Shown here: positions 57,201-64,000 of the stretch, piece by piece
Position numbering within the stretch: position 1 is the stretch's first letter
Layout: each line of letters starts with the position of its first letter
DNA from: Pyrus communis
Lineage: Eukaryota; Streptophyta; Magnoliopsida; Rosales; Rosaceae
Direction: 5' to 3'
Assembly: GCF_963583255.1 (NCBI RefSeq)
Contig: NC_084803.1
Span: 18,363,428 to 18,427,427 of the forward strand
DNA length: 64,000 nucleotides
Position numbers and translations under genes: made by a program
The notes under the pieces: model-generated
Databases searched by the model: none
Seen by the model: the letters and a program-made list of their open reading frames with translations, nothing else
Told to the model about the DNA's origin: nothing

Positions 57201-57628
57201 TTGTTCACCTTAAGAAGCTTAGCATCACCAACTGTCATAAGCTATCTGCCTTGCCTGCAGACATCGGAAAGCTTGTAAATCTAGAAGTGTTGAGGCTTAG
57301 GTCATGTGCAGACTTGTTAGAGTTGCCAGGCTCGATTAGGAACCTTAAAGTTTTGAAATTTCTTGACATATCCGATTGCTTTAGCATAAAGGAGTTGCCC
57401 GAGGACATTGGTGCAATGTGCAGCATGGAAAAGATCAACGTGAGCCAGTGTTCAAGACTGAAAGAGCTGCCTGCTTCTGTTATGGATCTTGAGCAGTTGA
57501 ACCAAGTGATATGCGACGAGGAGACGAAAACTTTATGGGAACCCTTCTTACCATTTCTCACAAACATACGCATAAAGGTGATCAAAGAAGATATCAACCT
57601 AAATTGGCTCAACAAGCTTCCATCCTAA
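54292..57628 (+). CDS. NRG1-like: RPW8-NB-ARC-LRR helper NLR, NRG1 clade (RNL gene 2, complete)
   Basis: Five exons with GT-AG junctions: 54292-54913, 55352-55755, 56005-56366, 56446-56654, 56799-57628. They join in frame to 808 residues, the size of Arabidopsis NRG1. I chose ATG 54292 (MSVASVGMGALRT) because the paralogues at 14411 and 58531 start there. RPW8 domain about 1-150; P-loop GGGCGKTT 188-195; kinase-2 LFVLDDVW about 266-273; RNBS-B VTSR 295-298; GCPLAI 349-354; QHD (instead of MHD) 479-481; about five LRRs in the last exon (CHDLVQLPANLCDLVHLKKL type); C-terminal CDEETKTLW block. NRG1 proteins act with EDS1-SAG101 downstream of TIR-type sensor receptors and form calcium-permeable channels in the plasma membrane; that role is inferred here from family membership. 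Gene 1 is its close paralogue (about 14 differences in 279 residues of the last exon). Confidence 0.92.
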
Positions 57629-58530
57629 GGCCATGGTCATCCCATCAATGAGTGTTGGTGCAATGTATGCATCGTGATTGTATTTAATGTTATTTTACTT
57701 TTGTAATTTGCTTCTATTTTATGTTTTATATGATTTAAAATAACATAGCAGTACTGTAGAATTATTGTAATTACTCACCATGGGTATTATTGTAATTACT
57801 CACCATAGGTATTATTGTAATAACATGTATGCACTCCTTATTAACAGGTGTTGGTGCAACTCTTCATTGATTCTCCTTTAATTTATCCAATCAACAGGTG
57901 TTGGTGCAATGTATATATCGAGAAGTGCATGGAAAGGAAATAAGAGTTCAAAAAGAAGTATTTTGATTTATCCAATCAATGAGTTTTGGTGCAATGTATT
58001 AATCTATTGATTGTTTCTCCTCTCTCTCACTCGCTCGCTCTCTCTCTCTCTTGCAGCACCTCTCCATCCCCTAGCCCAAAACATTACTGTTTTATTTTGA
58101 GAGTAATGCTAAGGAGATAAAATTTGTAGATAAAATTTTACAAACTAAGTGATATCAAAGTTGATAATTGAATTATGATCTAAACATTTTTTTAATACTA
58201 TTTTATTTTAAAATATTTATGATACAGCACAACATTTTTTAAAAGCAGTGCAATACCAAATCATATGTGTTAGAAATTTCTGTGTCTCTTCTCGCCTCCT
58301 AAGAGCGCGTCAAATGTCTTTCCCAGCTCTTTCGTTTTCTTTTGGGTGAAATTCCTTGCTCGTTCGTTAAGCTGAAACCGACAAACAGCTCACATAACAT
58401 TCTGAGTTTCTCATCAAACTAGATTATTTTACACTCTCCGTATACCCATTCGAATTTCTCTTCTTCTTTCTTCAGCCAAGAACAGATTACCTAATTGAGT
58501 CAAGTTTTGAGTCTCTTTGTTTTGCTAAAT
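57629..58530. other. 3' flank of gene 2 and leader of downstream pseudogene
   Basis: This is homologous to 13509-14410. A tandem duplication of a 27-28 bp ATTATTGTAATTACTCACCA unit lies at about 57760-57815, and AACAGGTGTTGGTGCAA occurs twice (57844 and 57893). A decayed M1 MITE half lies near 58100-58160. No gene is seen. Confidence 0.5.
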
Positions 58531-59088
58531 ATGTCTCTGGCTTCAGTCGGAATGGGTGCTCTCAGAACGCCATTCAAATGCCGTTTGATGCTGCAAAAAT
58601 CAGCGCACGAGGAGAAAAAATGTTCCCACACCTCCCACCGAGACATCAATCCACACTGGACTCTCTACAACCACTCATCAAAAACATGGAAAAGTATAAT
58701 ACGAAAGAGGGACTGCAAAATTTTGCAATACAGATGGAGGAGGGAGCAAATATTGTTCAGAAGTGCAGCAAAGTTGGCCTGTGGAGAAAATACAAGTACG
58801 CCAACAAGCTTCGTCAACTGGACAAATCTCTTCGGAGAGTGTTGATGTGCTTAAACTGCTGGGTATGAGGGATGCGAGGGAGAAGTTGGTTCCTTTGAGG
58901 AATATCGAGGTCTCTCGAATACAAGAGAATTTGTGATGAAAAATAATCAGCCTGAAAAGGTTAGGTGTTCGCCTGTGGTGCCTGAACCGCGGTCGGTTAC
59001 AGTCGGTCCATGCTTGTGTTGACTGTTGCTGGAGGATGTGGTAAAACCACCCTACCTAAAAGGTTTTGTCAAGACCAAGAAGTCAAAG
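58531..59088 (+). pseudogene. RNL exon 1 pseudogene
   Basis: It begins with ATG 58531 (MSLASVGMGALRT) and follows exon 1 of gene 2, but several 1-bp changes shift the frame (first near 58575), a TGA lies near 58934, and about 55 bp before the P-loop are deleted (GTCGGTCC replaces the GLDLPLKELKMKLL segment). The P-loop survives as AGGCGKTTLPKRF. The exon ends with the usual donor at 59089-59090; about 130 bp of intron 1 follow and then homology stops near 59225. It is the unit 2 counterpart of the pseudogene at 14411, but keeps different parts. Confidence 0.88.
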
Positions 59089-59224
59089 GTATGCTCTCTA
59101 TGATTTCAACTATTTTTTGGTGAAGTTTTACATCCTATTAAAAAAGTAATACACTATATAGAGGATTGTGGGGCCTAAAAATGCCCGCTACCCCCTCCCA
59201 ACATATCACTAACCAAATGTTGGA

Positions 59225-60573
59225 GGAACGTTTTTTTTTTATTTGTGTTGCATTGTTGTCTTTAATTTTCATCATCTTGTTGAATTTTTCTTGTTTGATT
59301 TCGTTCTTGGCTCTGTCTAATTTCTAAGTTTTATCACATCAATTTGTAATACTAGTTATATCAAACTCTCTTGAGTCATTAGAAATTATGTGTTATTTAT
59401 TTTTTCCTGTATAATTGTCATGTTATTGTTTTACACAAATAAATAATGTGTGTTATAATTTCTTGGATTGTACAAAAAAATGTGTATTTACTACGCCTAA
59501 TACGTATGTATCTACAAGTTTTCTTTTGTTGCTTACTTTGGTATAGATGAATATATATTGAAACATTCTAAGTTAAGGTTTACTGTATAATGCGGACATA
59601 CAATAAATGCCAATTTATATGCCCTTGTTATTGTTATGTCCTAGATATTACAAGGTTAAAATTGTAAAAGACGAATACTAGAAAAATTCTTTCAAAATTG
59701 AGACTCTCAATAGATTCTCTATCAACTTATGTTTTTGGCATTTTCGTGCCAATAATACATAACATTATGTAAAATATATAAAGTACCAGAAGATTCATAG
59801 AGAATTACATTTTGAGAAGAATCTCTTTAGCATTTCTCATTGTAAAATTATGATTAATAGTGCTCGACCGTTGTTAAAAGGAATGATTTATTAATCATTT
59901 AATGCTCATTGGTTCAAAACTTTTGTGCCTTTGCTTTTGTCTCTTTCGAAACTGAACCTTCACAATTTAATGGGATAAGGAACAATATTTTTAATTGTGG
60001 TCAGCCTCTACCTGCAGTTAATTGGTGGGTGTCACCATGAAACTACCCAGAAATGGTGATGCAGTTTCCTGGTTAATTTCCAAGTCTTCCACCACACTCA
60101 ATCAGCTATCGTTAAAGTCAACGCGCTCCAACTCCGAAATTTCTATCGAGCTTCAATTGTAAGTATTTCTATGCTAAAACCCAGATAGTTTGGTGAAGAA
60201 AATATATTTTTGTTTATCCTGTTTTGCATGACCACCAACAACGTAAGAGAAAATTGAACTTCGTATTTCTTGAGTTGCAAATTCTAGAGTGTCTCACTTT
60301 TTCAAAGTTTCCGCTGTTTCTAATCTGTTGTTGTTTTCGGAAAGTGGCAAAATGGTCCGAAATCAATCCAGTTGCTGAATTGATCAAAATCTAATAGTCA
60401 TGACATACTGAAAAATTGATCAATTCATTGTGGCAATTGGGTGAAAAATGATCATTTCGGCCAATTTTCGTAGTTTTTTTTTATTTTTTTTTTCTGTTGT
60501 AATAAATTTTAGTTTGAGACTTCTTTTGAGTTTTTCTGATTTTAGTGTTGGGTTTTGTTGTTAAGAATCAAGG
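59225..60573. other. Intergenic stretch
   Basis: AT-rich sequence with no homology that I can see to the rest of the window and no credible coding frame. Confidence 0.45.
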
Positions 60574-60873
60574 AATGGGTGGAGGAGCAGATGACCCTTT
60601 CAGAGGGGCTGGTGTCGGAACAGTATTCAATGTGCTGTGTGACGTCCTCAAGGAGCTGACCACCAAGAATGTAATGTTTAAGCCCCTCCGCAAAGGCATC
60701 AAATTCAGGTTAGACTCTGTGCAACCGTAGTTGTTTTTTGTTTTTTGGTTTTTTTTGGTCGAACTCTTTGCTACCATAGTTCTTAGATATAGAAAAATCC
60801 AACAAGTATTGGATCTTCCGGATATGGAACTAGGAAACTTAAAACATCATTTGGAGGAGGGCACAAGAAATTT
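60574..60873 (+). pseudogene. Diverged RPW8-domain fragment
   Basis: ATG 60574 opens MGGGADDPFRGAGVGTVFNV and then TTKNVMFKPLRKGIKFRLDS, the N-terminal pattern of NRG1-type RPW8 domains. A stop at 60728-60730 and about 60 bp of T-rich sequence interrupt it. After that, in a shifted frame, LDLPDMELGNLKHHLEEG continues the RPW8 helix region. R-repeat sequence starts at about 60874. It is much more distant from gene 2 than the other copies, so it represents a separate RNL lineage. Confidence 0.65.
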
Positions 60874-61019
60874 CACAACTAAAAATCAATAAGAGCATGA
60901 CATTTAGGTAGATGAGGGGTTTTTATTTTTTTTTATTTTATTATTTTTCTAGTTGAGTTCTTTAAGTATTGTTATATAAAATTGTTTAAAACAAATAATT
61001 CTACATTAGAAAAGATGAC

Positions 61020-61127
61020 AGCCTTTGTGAGTAGGGAAGCATATAATTTCCCTATGTTGATAGTATATTTTGTAGCCTATGTGAGTAGGGAAGCATATAA
61101 TTTCCCTATGTTGATAGTATATTTTGT
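61020..61127 (+). repeat. Tandem duplication, 2 x 54 bp
   Basis: AGCCT(T/A)TGTGAGTAGGGAAG... occurs twice in a row with one difference. Confidence 0.9.
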
Positions 61128-61182
61128 CATCTTCTAGTAAACAAAAAAATGGAAATAAAAAAGTAGCATCTTGTATGTGTGG

Positions 61183-61348
61183 GTAATGTTCGGGGGATCA
61201 AATTTCTACACTAAATTTTGTAAACCAAATTATGTAGACGTTGATGATTGGATTATTATTTAACTGTTGATTAACGTGCTTACTTTTTATCGTTGACACA
61301 TCATTTAGTTTGCAAACTTGATTTAAAAATTTAATCACTTTAACATCC
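61183..61348. mobile_element. MITE family M1, copy 3
   Basis: It begins GTAATGTTCGGGGGATCAAA and ends TTTAACATCC. The inner sequence (GATGATTGGATTATTATTTA, CATCATTTAGTTTGCAAA) is shared with copies at 6482 and 13937. Confidence 0.6.
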
Positions 61349-61756
61349 TATAAGTATATTATGCTATGCTCCCTAATAAAATAAACAAGATTAAAAGGAG
61401 GGCGGGCAAAGTGGCTCAATTTTTTAGAAACTATATATTTGATTTGAAGAACAATAAAGTTATACTATACTTTAAAATTAAAACTCATAAAGAAAAGTAT
61501 TATTTTTAAGGAAAGAAAATTATACAAGGACATAAAAAGTTTATTAATCAGTATTGAAATTTTGTGCATATTCTGTGAAAACGTAAAGATTATACTATGG
61601 GTACACCTAAACTTGTGATACACGTTAAAGGGGATGAATTCTTTATTGAAATTTTGATACGCGTAAATGAACTATTTGTAAGTTTATTGAAAATAATAAA
61701 GCTCACATGAGTAGGCCAGAATACAATTTTCTTGTGTTTTCATAGCTGAAAATAAG

Positions 61757-62690
61757 TTTATTTATTTATTTATTTTATTTTATTTTATTTTTTAGAAAAC
61801 CTCGATGGTACGAGGGATATTTTATAGACAATGAAAAAAAAGTTACACCTAGTCAGGGGGGACATAAACCTTACCCCTCATAATACCAAGAAAAGGAGAA
61901 AAAGAACATGAATAAGAAGGGAGACATAAACCTTACCTCTCTAGAAACAAAAACAAAAATGATACGAGGAAAAGAGGGGTGACATAAGACCTAACTTGTC
62001 TAAAGTCAAACCTAAAAGGTCTAAAACATGCAAAACAAGTCAAACAAGACCACCACAATGTTAGGAAAAAATAAGAAATGAAGACATACATGTATGGCAA
62101 GATGAACATTAGTTTGAGAAAAGGAAGCCATGCAAGCTTACATAGTCTGAAAATAAAGCAGCACGAGCCGACGGCGGAGGGGAGTCATGCCACACCAAAG
62201 TTGGAGAAGACAAGCACATGTTAACAAATTTTATCCACAACAACATTTGCTTCACGATATATGTGAGAAGTGTAGAAGGTCATATTTCGAATGCGGTCCA
62301 GACAAATGGACCATTGTGTACGAAGAGGCCAAGGAGGATAAAATCAGTTGATTGGAAAGTAGAAATAACACTAGAAGAGTCACTTTCCAACCAAAGGCAA
62401 TGCCAACCCAACTAATATGCAAACTCAACACCAAAAATAATTGTTGATAATTCTACTAAAAAAGAAGTTGCGATGATCAATCCATTGGCAAAAACCACCA
62501 AGAAACTGACCATGGCAATCCCTGAAAACTCCTCCACATGCAGCAAGATTAGGATTTCCTTTGGACAAGCCATCTATATTGGAGCAAGGTTCAAATGCGA
62601 TAGGTCTTGGGATCGAAACTGGGAGACAAACTAATGATCGAAAGGGTTTAGGGTTTAGATTAAAGACCCCTACGAGAGATTTTTCCATGT
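61757..62690 (-). mobile_element. 5'-truncated LINE (RNase H end and 3' UTR)
   Basis: On the minus strand 62425-62688 reads NIDGLSKGNPNLAACGGVFRD, the RNase H domain common at the end of plant L1-type LINEs, followed by further traces (LSSPTLVWHDSPPPSARAA, near 62160-62215). It ends in an A-rich tail with TAAA/ATAAA repeats (61757-61795, + strand TTTATTTATTTTATTTTATT). It is inserted into an R repeat. Stops and frameshifts are present. No target duplication is certain. Confidence 0.75.
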
Positions 62691-62699
62691 CTAAATATG

Positions 62700-64000
62700 A
62701 GGTATTCTAAAATACCTAACTTTTTATTAATTTTTTAATTATTTTTATGTATGTAAGTCTAATTTTCTCATCTTCTAGTACAAGTTTTGTGGATATTCTA
62801 CAAAACTGAAACTAAATAAAAAAATCAGCATCTAAGCACTATTTTCTCAAAAATAAATAAATAGATAAACTTGCATTAAGCCTATGAATTCACTCAAAAT
62901 AAAATAAAAAAACATTGCATGGTAAATATAGGCGTAATTATATTAGCTATAACAAATATACTTTCTCCTAACACCCAATTTGTGCATACTATATGAAAAT
63001 ATAATGAAATTTTACTATGGTCTCCTCTCAAGAAATTTCCAGTTCTATCATCTTTCATTAACCTATAATTTATGCAAATGGGATCAATTTATTAAAAGAC
63101 GTACGGTACATGTAAATGAGATCAATTTATAAGTGCATTGAACATGACATCTCATGTAAAGAAGAGAAGCATATAATTTCCTTATGTTTTTCATGGCATG
63201 TGCACAAATTTTTTTAAAGTTGTTAAAAATTTTATATGTATATAAGCATATTTTCACATCTTCTAGTATACCAAAAGGAAACCATATAGTGGCATCTTCA
63301 CAATGAAATCTCTAACTTACACAAAGCCTATGAATTCACTCGCAACAAAATTTAAACTAAAACAAAAAAAATCATTTTACACTACTCTCTAATGAAATAA
63401 AAAGAAAGGTCAAAATGAGGGTAAAGTGAATTTCTTTTAATGCTAGTAACAGTTTTTCCCCCCCCCCCTTCAGAAACTATATACTTGATTGCATGAAAAA
63501 TATAGTGTACAATTTAAATTTAAAACTCATAAAAAATTATACTATTTTTAGGAAATAAAATTATACTTTTTTGAGGAAATAAATTTATACTTACAAAACA
63601 TACAAAATTTATTAATCAACACTGAAACTAAGTGCATATTCCATGAAGACATGATGAGATTATACCAAAGTCTCCCACATGAAATTATTAGCTTTGTCAA
63701 TTTTTGTGAACTTGTGAAACACGCGAAATAGTTGGATTTTTCAATGAACTTTTGATATACATAAATGAGATCTATCAAAAATAGCTGCTTCAACTTCAAC
63801 CACTCGAATTTTTTATATTCTTTTTTTATTTCTCATCAAAAGAATGACATCTTCTTTAGCTATCCTTAGCATGATATCGGGGAATCTTATTGCTGTTACT
63901 CAAACAAGCATGAAATGTATGCTTGCATATTCGTCTATAGGTCAAATTGAATATGTAATATTGGAATAATTGTTAGAGACTCAAATGGTGGATATGCAAG
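62700..64000 (+). repeat. R repeat block, probable start of unit 3
   Basis: 62740-63330 matches 49266-49740, and 63330-63780 matches 49740-50370 and 5648-6060. In units 1 and 2 this order stands about 4 kb upstream of the RNL start. After about 63790 the sequence departs from the other copies and I recognise nothing before the window ends. Confidence 0.6.

Larger units (their letters stand above)
60874..61756 (+). repeat. R repeat block (variant 2), with insertions
   Basis: 60874-60990 and 61370-61750 match 43850-43990 and 44160-44640. Between them lie a 54-bp tandem duplication (61020-61127) and an M1 MITE (61183-61348). Confidence 0.6.

Overview
This is plant nuclear DNA, most likely from a woody Rosaceae of the apple/pear type. 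The evidence is AT-rich intergenic sequence, spliced genes with GT-AG introns, Cassandra elements with 5S-like LTRs of the type I know from Rosaceae, and Athila- and Tat-type Ty3/gypsy elements. The family placement is inference; the sequence does not name the species.

The cellular genes are a small cluster of RNL immune-receptor genes (RPW8-NB-ARC-LRR, NRG1 clade), all on the + strand. Two segmental copies can be followed. Unit 1 (about 4.0-15.2 kb) holds a five-exon gene at 10604-13508 that has lost the RPW8 domain, followed by a deleted RPW8-LRR pseudogene at 14411-15235. Unit 2 (about 49.3-59.2 kb) holds a complete five-exon gene at 54292-57628 (808 codons before the stop), followed by a broken exon 1 at 58531-59088. 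A third RPW8 fragment lies at 60574, and the repeats found upstream of each gene start again at 62.9-64.0 kb, so a further unit probably lies beyond the window.

Mobile DNA fills the rest. From the left: a 2.6 kb solo LTR (799-3445) between direct repeats; a Cassandra cluster (4147-5644) with LTRs in both orientations; MITEs; a Tat-lineage element (about 15.24-37.62 kb, minus strand) whose antisense ORF is split by an 11 kb Athila element (17730-28714, minus strand); a hAT-like element (38216-43420, perfect 8-bp target duplication) filled with twelve copies of a 338-340 bp satellite; two nested solo LTRs of one family in opposite orientation (44692-49265); a tRNA-derived SINE; a Mutator-like element that appears to carry spliced gene fragments (50674-51665); a copia-type solo LTR; and a 5'-truncated LINE (61757-62690).

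Biologically, the complete gene is a candidate helper NLR acting downstream of sensor receptors. Its neighbour, which lacks RPW8 but is otherwise open, recalls Arabidopsis NRG1C, an N-terminally truncated paralogue that antagonises full-length NRG1. All retroelement coding regions carry stops, frameshifts or deletions. I found no true rRNA or tRNA gene and no CRISPR array.
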